64,000 nucleotides of DNA from Lutjanus erythropterus (lineage: Eukaryota; Chordata; Actinopteri; Lutjaniformes; Lutjanidae). The notes under the pieces are model-generated. The model made no database searches. It was not told the origin of the DNA and saw only the letters and a program-made list of their open reading frames with translations. The stretch lies in contig CM034591.1 of the NCBI GenBank assembly GCA_020091685.1, forward strand, positions 23,155,312-23,219,311, written 5' to 3'. Both the position numbers and the translations under genes were made by a program. Below, piece after piece: positions 25,335 through 35,700 of the stretch. Position 1 is the stretch's first letter, and every line of letters starts with the position of its first letter.

Positions 25335-25497
25335 TCTTATCACTTCTTGACCCAGTCCAAACACTTCTTCCCTCCAGTGTCTTCGGTCAAACAAGGTCCT
25401 GAACTGTTATGTGAGTTGTGTGTCGGTCTTCAGTCAGCCTGACAGGCAGCAGTTACATTCTCTGTCTGTGCAGCTGAGAGTCCAGTGTTTGGGGGCG
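25335..25497 (-). promoter_or_regulatory. mical2: candidate noncoding first exon and GC box of mical2
   Basis: On the - strand a CCGCCCCC GC box (25490-25497) is followed by about 150 nt ending in a strong donor (AAGA then GTAAGT, 25334-25329). That donor could join the CTGCAG acceptor at 13324 just before the mical2 ATG. Position and orientation suit a mical2 promoter. This is inference; no transcript evidence is available. Confidence 0.35.
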
Positions 25498-27160
25498 GTG
25501 CTCTGTAGTCGGACACATCCCTGAGCAGCTACTGTGGCTGCTGTTTAATCCAGAGGATCCAGACTTTCTCATGCTAAAGTCAGAGTACACTACTTAAACC
25601 GACCACCCACCGTCCTCTGATGGCCGGCTAGTTGCCCCACACGAAGAAGTTACAAATTAGCCTCGCGATAAACTAACTTTTATGACGCTGAATTAAATCT
25701 GGGTGGATTAGAAATCTAAAGAAATTTATAGAAATAAAAGCTAAGTAATTACATGCTTAAACCGTGAGGCGTGGGCATGAGGTTGAACTAAAATTTTGTG
25801 AATACATGGTTTCCTAAAAAATCCGCCAATAATAAAGCAAATACAAAGAGCTAGACTTCGTTCTAATACAATACACTGGCTTTTCAGGTGCAACTAATTC
25901 CTTTCGCATGAGACCACCTGGTACCACACGGCCCCAGACCCCAGCTAATCAAGTCATTATACAGTTTACAAAGGGTCAGCAGAAAGGGTAGTCTACCCTG
26001 CACAGCACATGGACAAAAGCATTGAACAAACACCGCAAACGTGGGCGCACACAGCAGAGTCTGCGGTCCGGAAAGAAGCGATTTACCATGAAAGCTAATG
26101 GCGCCATCTTGTGGCTATACTCCGGTACTACATGTATATGGTGTCTGGTTTAAAGGATCGGTTCACCCAAATTATGAAAAATAATTTCTCACTTACCTAA
26201 AGTGGCCACAGTGTTTGAAAGTAATTAAGAACATTTACTAAAGTGCTGTACTTAAGTACAATTTTGACATGCTTATTAGTTTCATGCTACTTAATACTTC
26301 TACTCCACTACATTTCAGAGGTAAATATTGTACTTTTTACTCCACTACTTTATTTTACACTTGTGTACTGTTACTATTTACATAGCAAAACATATGATAT
26401 GCTTATTTCATGTGATGCAGTACTTTATTACCCATCTACACAATAGTATACAAAGCATCTAAATTAGGCATAGGATTGACAAACTACAACATTAAAATGC
26501 TCTTACATGTATTTGTTTTTTGATAAAAACAAAATAATTTAATATTCTATAATAATATAACACTAAGGAAGGTGGCATTCTGTATAGTGACTACTTTTAC
26601 TTTGATACTTTCTGAATACATATTGCTTTCAATACTTATATACTTTTACCTAACTACACTTTAATACACGCTTTTTTATGCGGACTAGCTAATTATTGGC
26701 CTGAGAGTTGTTTCAGTGAAAACGTTTGACTATAATGTTATATTACCTAGATATTCTCAATATTTAGCTTCTTAGGCAGTTAGTGACAGTACAGATATGT
26801 GACTATAAAGCAGATTTTTAATTCTGTCTAAAACTTATAAAGTTAGTGTAACTGATAATGTAAAAAAATTGTCTTGACAATTAAGTTGCTTTATGTTAGC
26901 TAACATTAGCTACATCAGGACATCTTTAAGTTCAATATTGCAGTCTCACCTTGGACCCTTAACTACTAACGTTACATAAAGAATGGCAGGGTTTGTTCTG
27001 TGTCGCCATCATTTTTAAGTTTGACTTTTAATGCCAGTTAGTTCGTAATTAGTCAATCGCCATGTTAAGCGTCATCAGTTAGGTAGCGTTACCGGAGAGC
27101 TCACGAAGCCAAAGTACTGTTGCTATAGTTACAGACAGTTTACCTTACGGAGTAATTTAT
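25498..27160. other. mical2-dkk3 head-to-head intergenic interval
   Basis: No coding exon seen. Contains a CTCF/YY1-like site (26100-26113), a partial TTAA-type MITE end (about 26149-26215, 'ttaaaggatcggttcaccc') and GTTAGCTAAC words near 26898-26907. Otherwise AT-rich. Confidence 0.6.
26100..26113 (-). promoter_or_regulatory. CTCF/YY1-like site
   Basis: The - strand reads CCACAAGATGGCGC. It fits the CTCF core CCASYAGRKGGCGC with one mismatch and contains the YY1 core AAGATGGC. It lies between the two divergent promoters. Prediction only. Confidence 0.4.
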
Positions 27161-27188
27161 CTAGAAGGGAACCCCAGACCGCGAAAGA

Positions 27189-27198
27189 TCTCGCGAGA
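27189..27198. promoter_or_regulatory. TCTCGCGAGA (CGCG box, BANP-type) site 1
   Basis: Perfect 10-bp palindrome in the left arm of the 27161-27377 element. TCTCGCGAGA is a known core-promoter motif bound by BANP when unmethylated. Confidence 0.6.
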
Positions 27199-27339
27199 AT
27201 AAGTATTTTAACCTAGGCTATGATCTTTCCCTGCTCCTAACCAGGTGTTTTTACAAAATTACCTAAAACTTAATGTTGTCACATTAAACAACATTATAAG
27301 TTTATACAAATTGCACAATTTAGAGTCAACGTGTAGAAG

Positions 27340-27349
27340 TCTCGCGAGA
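27340..27349. promoter_or_regulatory. TCTCGCGAGA (CGCG box, BANP-type) site 2
   Basis: Perfect palindrome in the right arm of the same element, 354 bp upstream of the dkk3 start codon. Two CGCG boxes 151 bp apart lie within the likely dkk3 promoter. Confidence 0.6.
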
Positions 27350-27628
27350 GGTTCGCAAATCTTGCGTTCCCTTCTAGTCATGACCGGTAAACGTAGTCCG
27401 AAAGGCATAATGATGGAGTTAATTTAATATCAGAGAGTTGTGTTTTATGTTATGTTCTATATCTATGCATGTGTTCACGCTGAAACCAGCTAATACGTTT
27501 TTTTTCCGCTTGTTTTTTTTTTGTTTTGGTTTGGTTTTTTTTTACCTGTCTGGATGTTACAGTATGAGGTGATGACCCCCTCACAGTGACGGAGACGTAT
27601 CAGCTGTGGTGACGCTGTTTGTTTCTCA

Positions 27629-27702
27629 GCAGCATCCGCGCCACACCCTCCTCAGAGTGCAGCAGCAGCAGCAGGACCAGCAGCAGGACCAGCAGCAGCA
27701 GC
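27629..27702 (+). repeat. CAG-rich compound repeat abutting the dkk3 start codon
   Basis: Interrupted CAG units, including tandem AGCAGCAGGACC units, end directly at ATGATG. The frame stays open upstream to at least 27619 (Ser/Arg-rich) but has no ATG. Confidence 0.7.
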
Positions 27703-27900
27703 ATGATGCGAGTCGCTCTGCTAGTTTTGGCTCTCACAGCAGTCTGCCATGGCATCCTCCCTGAGATAGTGGACTCGGGCATCACTCACATCCTGGAGGA
27801 TAATTCCGACCAGACACAAACGGAACTGGACCGTATGTTTGTGGAAGTGGAGCAACTGCCAGAGGATCCGCAGCAAAAGCCTGAGGATGCGTTTCACCAA
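27703..27900 (+). CDS. dkk3: dkk3 coding exon 1 (start, signal peptide)
   Basis: 66 codons from ATG 27703 (a second ATG follows at 27706). Signal peptide, then a segment ending ELDRMFVEVEQLPEDPQQK that matches the conserved DKK3 FREVEELMEDTQHK region. Donor GTAGGC. Confidence 0.93.
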
Positions 27901-30900
27901 GTAGGCAGCCAGTTGCACCTCTCACTCAGTCTCCATCCAGCTTTTGACATGACAGAGCATTATTTCACTACTCACTGCTGATTAAGGCATAAATTATTGT
28001 GAGAATCTTTTAAAACACTTGCATCTAAGGACAGAAGTATATAAAGCTAGAGGCAGTGGCAGCAGTGGAAAGAGCTAGAATATGGGAGTGACTTTTTTTA
28101 ATGCATCTGTAATCTGTCTCTGATAATCTCTCCTGTCCTTTTAGAAGAACAACGACAGCATCAGTCCTCATCCCAGTAGCCTTCCTCCAAGCCATCATAA
28201 TGAAACTGATGATAAAGTGATTGACAGTGAATCTGTCCACACTTCAGCAGACCAGGTAGCCTTATAAACAGTACATGAAGCTGACATAGTGCCATAATGC
28301 TCGTTTCCCTTTGCTAATGAACTTACCTGATGTCCCACCTTCACACAGGAGACAAACAACATCACCACAGCAGTCGATTTCAGTGACCTGGGGAATAATA
28401 TTGATCATGTAAGTTTATTCTGTTTACCTACACTTTTAAATAATAGACAACAATAGACATAAATCAAGTGTTTGTGAAATTCATGTCTTCACTCTGCTCT
28501 AATCACTTTCAAGTTTGTCTTGTATACAGTGTATACACTGAAGTTGAAAAAATGCTGATCTGCAGCTCAAGTGCATTTATCAAAACAATCACTGTGCAAA
28601 ATTGTTCATAAATAAGTGATGGCGCTTATGCTGCATGTCACAGGAATTCACTTTCAGGATTAAAGCTTCTAACAGAGGGGTTCTTATGCAACAATACAGA
28701 TTCACAAACATGGTTATTCTAAATAATAAATAAATTTCAACTTTCTTATAAGCAGTCGAGGTTGGAAGCCAAAATGCTTAAGAAGATACCTCCTCTTTAT
28801 GAATAAAACTGTCAGGCTTCAAAGTGTCAAGACGAAGCAGTGATACAGAAATAATTTACATAGGAGTGTATGTTTACAAGTTATGATGCGTTACAATGAG
28901 ATCCAAGCGCTGTTTTACATATTTGCTAATTAGAGACCTTTTCATCAGTAGGGCTGCATTTGTTGATTATTTCTCGATAAGTTGTTTGGTCTTTAAAATG
29001 TTAGAAAATGGTAACAAATGGCAAGTCAAAGAAATCAAAGATGATGTCATAAAGGAGTGAAAAAAGATAAATATTCACATTTCAGATGCTGGAATCAGAG
29101 AATATTGATTTTTCAAATATTTTTCTTTAAAAAATTGCTCAAACCAGTTAATTGATTTAATTTAATAATTGATTAATCATTGCAGCTCTGCCTTAAAGTA
29201 TCTTTTTATAATATGAGTGGATGTCTGAGGAAGACTTGAAGAAATCTGAAAGCACTAGGTAAGTCATGAGTTAGGCGTACATATTTATACATCATCACAA
29301 AGACAGATATGTTCACATTAAAAACTGATTCAAAATCATGAGAACTCTTGTCATCTTGCTACTTCACTTTCTATACTGGCAGAAGGGAGTCCATCGAATG
29401 ATGTGCTGTTTGACACACTGTAGAGAGGCAGGAGAGGTAAATACTGTAGCTGTTTACTTAGTAACTCTGGGACAAGAGTCTGTCCTAGTTACAAGAGATA
29501 AAAATAAAACTAGAGGAGGTGCCTCTTTCTTTATAAATATATTGCAGATTTTCTCCCTGCCTAATTAGCTGCAAAAAAAAACATGAAAGGTTCATTTAAG
29601 TTTAAGTTTCTTTAGTTCTTCCTTTTGACCTGAATGCGTATTAAATCCAGAGTTTCTCTACCTTTGGGTTTGAATCCCATGTAGGGTCACATCATGTGCA
29701 GATGGGTGGCCAGAGATCTCTAAGACTGATACATTGATCTATTTTGTCTTTTACAGAATACAATTACATTTCTATATTTAAGTAGAGCCTAAGGAGGTAA
29801 CTCATGTTCTTGAAAATGTAAATAATACCATTCTTACTTCACATGATAACTGGACAGCTCTGTGATTGCTGGTTCGGACCAAACCATGGAGTTATAAAAG
29901 ATTAAGAGACCATGATGTAAGGCTTCCTCTCTTTTATCTTTAGGGGTGTATGACTGATGAGGACTGTGGGAAGGGAAGGTATTGCCTTTATGACACGCAC
30001 AACTCCAAGTGTCTGCCTTGCAAAGCAATTGATGTGGTGAGTGAACCTTGGTTACTTTTATATGAGCACCTGCACTTTTCAGTTTTCTCTAAAATGCACT
30101 ATTTCCCAGGCTCTGTCACTTTCAAACACGTGCACACGCAGTCACTTCCGGACAGCTGGGGTTTTACTTGGACTGCATTGCAGCATGTCCACAAGTGTAA
30201 TTGGAGTGTGATGTTTGATCCCTCTGTCCTATGAGCTTCACATGAAAGGACAGCATGTGTCAAGGTTAAATAAGAGCTCATCTTATCCCTCTGCTCTGTA
30301 GAACAAAAAGAATATTAGCGAGTCATATTTATAGTAATATTAATGAGAGCCTTCTCTGTAGAGACTCACCGGTTGGTTTTATTTAAGACTCAGTTATTTC
30401 TGCTGATTCTGTAGTGTCATCATTGGTTGGTGTAGCAGGGTTGAAAGCAAGGCAAAGGGATAAACATACTGGCAGTCTGCCACAGAAAGGCACAGTGTAC
30501 AGGGATAATAAATACACAGAGGACAGGATCTGTGTCTTGTCAAAAGTGCTGCACTGAAAAACTCTGTGTGGGAATAACCAGCCACATCAACAATTCATAT
30601 AGGAAGAGGGACTTGTCTCATTGCTATCAGAGACCAGTTGACCCACTGATCTCATTTATATTTAACCAAAAAAAAAGCATCAGCAGCCCTCATGCTTAGA
30701 GAATCATTATTGTCATTAATGCTCCACTGAGTTTTAGCTTTGTTGAAGTGAAGGGTGCATTATATGTTTTAATTTTTGTGACTTTTAAAGGGACACTTCA
30801 CCCCCAAATCAAATCTTCTCCAATACACTAGACCTAAATGGCTCTCATAGCACCAAAAAAAATACATTTGAAAAACTCAACTGCGACGTTTCTTTCCAGA

Positions 30901-32753
30901 AATCATGACTTGGTTTCTCAAGATACTCCACAATCCTTGTTGTGAGCAGTTTCATCTAGGAGCCACTTTCTTTCCACCTAACTACATCCACCAATCATAT
31001 AATTGTGCTGTCTAGCTTAGCTCAGCAGCGCTAAGTCACAGTTCAGCAGAGGATGATGCCATTAATGTTTACATCTCAGACTTCAATGGTGGAATAAACA
31101 AGCTCTGCCACGAGCCCCAACCCTCTACAAAAGCAGACACTTATCAATATCAGTTACAAACCATTTGTTTATTCAAGTATTTATTTATGTTTATGTGTTA
31201 CCCAGTTATTAATCTTTTCTCAATACATGTATTATTATTGTTATTGTGATATTATTATAATTTTAACAGATCTCCCCTAAAATAGTAGTTTAAATTGCAT
31301 TATTATAAATATTATGACTATGCCACCCTCAGATTCTGTACATTACCTGTTTGCTTTTTGTTGTTTTTTTTAGCTTGTAAGTTTTTTGTTTTTTCTCTCT
31401 TTTTCTCTGTTTGTTTGTCCTTGTGTATTTTGTCTCTGTTTCACCATTGTAAATTAAAAAAAAACTTCCTTTATATTTAAGAGAAGACAGACATCTCTAT
31501 AAGAAAAAATATAAATAATATAATAAGATGCAGCTTTGATTTTGGAGTGAACTGGCTCTTTGAGTCATCAACGTTGTAAAAAGAATTTGCATTGGATGAA
31601 AGATGTTTGTGTAAATATTTTTAATTGGAGGTTAGGAAAATAAAGCCACTTTTCTGTTCTTTCAGCCGTGTACTAAAGATGTGGAGTGCTGTGGTGAACA
31701 GCTGTGTGTGTGGGGTCAGTGCAGTCAGAATGCAACCAAAGGAGAAGCTGGCAGCACTTGTCAGTACCAGACTGACTGCAGCCCAGACCTCTGCTGTGCT
31801 TTCCATAAAGGTACGGTACATTCAGAGCGCAGTATATGCTGCTCAGTGATTGTCTGCGAGTATGTATGAATGTATCTGTGTGTTTTCTTTGTGTTCAGCC
31901 CTGCTGTTCCCTGTCTGCTCGGCCAAGCCCATCGAGCGCGAGCGCTGCTTTGGTGCCTCCAACCATCTAGTAGAGTTGTTGTCCTGGGACATCCAGGACG
32001 ACGGACCCAGGAAGCACTGCCCCTGCGCAGGAGATCTCCACTGTCAGCACCTGGGGTGAGTGCACTACATTTAATGACACAGAATGTCTTCAAATACCAG
32101 TGTGTAACATTTACAGGGATTTATTGGCAGATATTGTGGATAATCACCTGAAAATAAGAATCGATGTGTTGAGCCAGAAGGAGCTGGTTATATCCACAGA
32201 GGGCACAGGCCGTCTTCCACACGTTTCTACAGTAGTCCAGAACAGACAAATTTACAGCAGTTGACAGCTTTCAGCAGTTAAAAATAGCATTGAAATCAGA
32301 AATGCTGTATTAATCAAACTAACATTTGCATTATTTATTGACTTCATTATAGTATAATTATTCATGTATTATATCTTTTAATTTTACAAAAAAAAATACA
32401 AAAACATTTTACAAAAATCTCACATGCCCCCTGCAGTACTCTAAAGTATCCCAAGGGGTACTAGTACCCTCCTTTGAGAAACACTGTTCAACACATTTGG
32501 AAGGAAAGGTGAGGGTGATGGCATTCAGCTGGCTGCAATCTAAAACCTCACCGATGCCACTAAATCCCACACACTGGTCCTTTATATCTTGTATTTCTTG
32601 TTGACTGAATGATTCTGTCCTAATAAATGTAAGATATTAAAGCTTTACTTGCATGTTTTTGACAGGCGGGGGTCCATGTGCCTTAAAGGAGAGGACTCAA
32701 GTGAAGAGGACCTGACAGACACTCTATATTCAGAGATAGACTATATCATCTAG
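27703..32753 (+). CDS. dkk3: dkk3, complete coding region (7 exons, 283 residues)
   Basis: Secreted dickkopf-family glycoprotein; unlike DKK1, 2 and 4, DKK3 does not robustly block Wnt through LRP6. Exons 27703-27900, 28145-28255, 28349-28408, 29944-30036, 31666-31810, 31899-32055 and 32666-32753 join in frame with GT-AG introns to a TAG stop. Residues 1-17 form a signal peptide (MMRVALLVLALTAVCHG). The first cysteine-rich domain has ten Cys (125-173), including ECCGEQLCVWGQC. The second, colipase-like, has ten Cys (186-260), including LCCAF and LLFPVC. Predicted N-glycosylation sites: N85, N107, N176; the LPPS-HNET block is shared with human DKK3. The tail after C260 is only 23 residues and acidic, so the protein is shorter than human DKK3 (350). 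The dkk3a/dkk3b assignment is open. Confidence 0.95.
28145..28255 (+). CDS. dkk3: dkk3 coding exon 2
   Basis: Residues 67-103, KNNDSISPHP to HTSADQ, including LPPSHHNET with an N-glycosylation sequon. Acceptor CCTTTTAG, donor GTAGCC, phase 0. Confidence 0.93.
28349..28408 (+). CDS. dkk3: dkk3 coding exon 3 (20 codons)
   Basis: Residues 104-123, ETNNITTAVDF to NNIDH, linker before the first cysteine domain. Acceptor TTCACACAG, donor GTAAGT. Short but in frame and with strong splice sites. Confidence 0.88.
28409..29943 (+). other. dkk3: dkk3 intron 3 (1.5 kb)
   Basis: Contains the MITE at 28949-29190. An open frame at 29338-29568 has a CCLTHC-like stretch but no dickkopf pattern and no paired splice sites. 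The rest is AT-rich. Confidence 0.65.
28949..29190. mobile_element. AGGGCTGCA-type MITE, about 240 bp
   Basis: Left end TAGGGCTGCATTTGTTGATT; the inverted right end CAGAGCTGCAATGATTAATC is related. The interior has the 'attgatttaatttaataatt' and 'ttagaaaatgg' words of a very common teleost hAT-type MITE. No clear target duplication. Confidence 0.6.
29944..30036 (+). CDS. dkk3: dkk3 coding exon 4 (first half of Cys domain 1)
   Basis: Residues 124-154, GCMTDEDCGKGRYCLYD to CLPCKAIDV. Five cysteines; matches human DKK3 ECIIDEDCGPSMYC. Acceptor CTTTAG, donor GTGAGT. Confidence 0.96.
30037..31665 (+). other. dkk3: dkk3 intron 4 (1.6 kb)
   Basis: Nearly half is a 771-bp MITE (30789-31559) ending about 106 bp before exon 5. 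The first half has nothing recognised. Confidence 0.65.
30789..31559. mobile_element. TTAA-type MITE, 771 bp
   Basis: Left end AGGGACACTTCACCCCCAAA preceded by TTAA (30785-30788). The inverted right end AGAGCCAGTTCACTCCAAAA is flanked by TTGA. The AGGGACAGTTCACCCC terminus is widespread in teleosts. No transposase frame; the right part is very AT-rich. Confidence 0.65.
31666..31810 (+). CDS. dkk3: dkk3 coding exon 5
   Basis: Residues 155-203. PCTKDVECCGEQLCVWGQC completes Cys domain 1; STCQYQTDCSPDLCCAFHK starts the colipase-like domain. Acceptor CTTTCAG, donor GTACGG, phase 1. N176 is in an NAT sequon. Confidence 0.97.
31899..32055 (+). CDS. dkk3: dkk3 coding exon 6
   Basis: Residues 203-255, ALLFPVCSAKPIERERC to KHCPCAGDLHCQHLG. 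Acceptor GTGTTCAG, donor GTGAGT, phase 2. The preceding intron is only 88 bp. Confidence 0.97.
32096..32580. mobile_element. ACCAGTGTGT-type MITE, about 485 bp, in dkk3 intron 6
   Basis: Left end ACCAGTGTGTAACATTTA; inverted right end ACCAGTGTGTGGGATTTAG. The internal 'cgtttctacagtagtccaga' and 'ggtgagg' words match a teleost MITE family. It starts 40 bp after the exon 6 donor. Confidence 0.65.
32666..32753 (+). CDS. dkk3: dkk3 coding exon 7 (stop)
   Basis: Residues 255-283, GRGSMCLKGEDSSEEDLTD to EIDYII, then TAG. C260 is the tenth cysteine of domain 2. Acceptor TTGACAG. The short acidic tail replaces the longer coiled human C-terminus. Confidence 0.92.
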
Positions 32754-35700
32754 ACTGACTCACATTGCCTTGTGAACACACAAACCAGAGTTTCCTCTGA
32801 CTCCACAGCTTTGTTGCAAAGAGTTATAGCACTTTCTGTTTGCCAGCTTAATTTAAAGTGGCAAAAGCATGGAAAATGGATGAAAATATATTTATTTTAT
32901 AAGCTTTAACTGAGACCTGAGGTTTACGATCCTTTTAGGTTTCTGAAAATGTAGAAATAAGTCACTAACAGACAACAGGAAACACTATATTTGCAAAGTC
33001 CTGTGATGTACTAAATGCTGGTTTCTTGACTATTTGCTCTAACTCTAACCCTTATCTAATGCTAAACTTTATCTAAACCAACGGTACCACACTGAATACA
33101 ACTCTAGACACTGATTATCCGTAGACTACACACCTCACGGTTTGAAATTGTGAGACGAAAATAGACAACAGTTAGCTTTGAGCTGCCCAGTTTGCAGTCT
33201 CATTGCATTTACTTTGAACAAGAGGAAGAAACCGGATATAATCGTGCTTCATGTACTGCATGACTAATGAAATAGTATCACAGAAACAGGCAATAATTGT
33301 ATTTGAGCTTCCAAGAATCACTCCTCTCAGCATTACACTTATTCGCCTACAGGACGCCAGCACTACCATGAGATGTTAGCAGAACGTGTGTGGTTTCTGA
33401 TAACAAGTCAATAGCTGCGACCAATGACTAAAACAGTTGGTTATACCGTCATCTAGGGAGCTAATGTGCATCCCAATACAAAGTTTAAGTTTAATCCAAA
33501 GTTGAAGACTAAATCCAATTCCAGCTGCTTCAATGTCCTTAAGTTGTTATGACAGAGCTTTTTGTTTCCTCTGGACTTTCCCTTCTTGTTGCAGCGAAAA
33601 TGTTGTTGGCAAACCTTGCTGTATGATCCTGGCAATATCTGCTCAGCTGCCAAGATCCTCACGTTGCTTTGTTCCACAGAGGCACAGTTTGTTTTTGCCA
33701 AAGACCGAGACCTCAACATTTTTATGGCTCGGAGATGACATGTTATTACGCTCATGACAAAAGGAAATACTGTCAAACACGCCATGTTGTGGTTTATTCT
33801 GTCTATATTGTTTGTATGTATTTTTTCTTTTATATATGCACTTCAAATTGATTGTCAATAACTTCAGCATGTATTGATTAGTCTGAGAGTTGAGTGTTGG
33901 CTGTCAGTATAAGGTACACATGAGATGTTGGTAAAAGTTTGTCTCAGGGTCAGTTATAGGACCGTAATTACTGGCTATTGAGACAAGTCTAGTTGACATT
34001 CTGCTGAGAGTTTAACAGCCAAACAGGGTATCCTGAAATTGTTACTCCTTATACTGTTTGGTTCAAGCTTTAATTGTAATAATGCTCTATGTTTTGGTCC
34101 ACTGAGCTGAATACTCCACAAAAGATGGACGTGCAACAATGGGGAAAAAAAGGATTTCCCAGGTTTAGAAGCATTAATTAAGAAAGTATTAGGTACACCT
34201 TCACAACCAAATGTAGTCAGTCAAATAGTCATGTAAAGAATGTGGTCTGAATGAGTTCAGTCTAATTTTATTGCTGAATTTGTACTGGATGGCACTGCTG
34301 AATATTTAGAGCTGTTTCTATTATTCTGTCCCAAAATGAACCATTTTAAGCAGCATAAGGATAGGATTGGTTGCAAAGTTGTGTCTAGAAGGGAATGCCA
34401 AACCCATGAAAGATCTCATGATAATTTTTAACCCAAACCATGATCTTTCCCTAACCTTAACAAAGTGTTTTCTGTTCATAAACCTAAGCAGATTTGAATC
34501 ACAACATTGTCACATTATGAAAAATAATAATAAGCTGCACAATGAAGAAATGTGTACAAGTTTTATGACTTTTGGCTTTCCTTCTATACACAACCTGGTT
34601 GAAAACCCACTGGATTGCATTAGACTGTACAGGTGTACCTAATAAACTGGAAACTAAAAATTTAAAGTAAGTAAAAATACCAAATCAGTCCAGTGGCCAT
34701 TCCCTATGTTTTGCTTGTATTTTTCCCCCATACCCTACAAATGTCCTCCTATGATTTTTAAATCATAAAATCATAGCATGTGGACACCCATACCAAACAT
34801 TTTAAGGCCTTGGACACACACAGGTGCTGGCAATTACCCTGGCTAATAAGTCCTCTGGGCAGGTGAAGCTACAATGGTTACATGATGTCATCAACCTGTA
34901 TGTACTAACAACAATGATGATGTGCAACTTCTCCCAAAAGACTAACAGCGGAGTGTCAGGGAGATGGCATTTCTAATGAAGGATATTTTAGCATGTCACA
35001 GGTGAATTAATGATGAATTCCATTTAGCTGCTTCGGTTTCAGAGTCCTGGCATTGTGCATGCTGCTAACTGAGGCACTTGAATAGGAAAGCGGCGTTGTG
35101 CTTTTCCTACAACGAGTCAAAATAACTGCTATGGAAAAGGCCTATGAAGAAGTTTGAACGTGCCCACGCGTTCCTGAAAAGAGGTCCACTCAGGCAACAT
35201 GAGTGAAAACACCTGTGCAAATGGAGCATGGTTATTCATTTTTCAACAAAATGTAGCTCATTTGAGCTAAACTTTAAATTCTGTGTAGTTTATACACCCT
35301 CATTGGACCTCGTTTGAATTAAACAAAAACTGTACCAGCATCTATAGCTGTATACCATTTACAGCTGTAATATAACCGTTAATGTTACTGTTAACACTGA
35401 ATGAAATATTTTCCCATTATTAAATTGATAGATTGCAGCCTTGTCACTAGATTTCAGCTCGCAGCTATAATCATTCGATGTTTTAGTTTCAGCTGTTGTC
35501 CGCAGCTGCATCTTGAGCTCATGCTGGACACTTCTGTAGTCCAAAAGATTACTTTTAAAGACAAATACATTAGTACCCGACACCTCATGTTACTTCAGGA
35601 CACTTTTAAAACAGTTATACTGCCTGTATCACTGCATGGTCATGTTAAACCTTAAAACAAAAAATAAATAAATAAATAACGGCCATGTTTCATCAAGCTT

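Larger units (their letters stand above)
27161..27377. mobile_element. 217-bp inverted-repeat element with TCTCGCGAGA in both arms (copy 1)
   Basis: Both ends read inward CTAGAAGGGAAC. Each arm is 38 nt and closes with the perfect palindrome TCTCGCGAGA at the same distance from its end (27189-27198 and 27340-27349). A diverged second copy is at 34385-34587. Non-coding MITE; superfamily not assigned because no clear target duplication is visible. It lies 326 bp upstream of the dkk3 start codon. Confidence 0.8.

Noticed and set aside
27619..27702. Longer dkk3 start upstream of 27703
   Set aside because: No ATG in that stretch; the upstream frame would need a TTG start and would place a Ser/Arg-rich segment before the signal peptide.
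29338..29568. Possible extra dkk3 exon (CCLTHC reading)
   Set aside because: Exons 3 and 4 already join in phase and the cysteine count of domain 1 is complete at ten without it.
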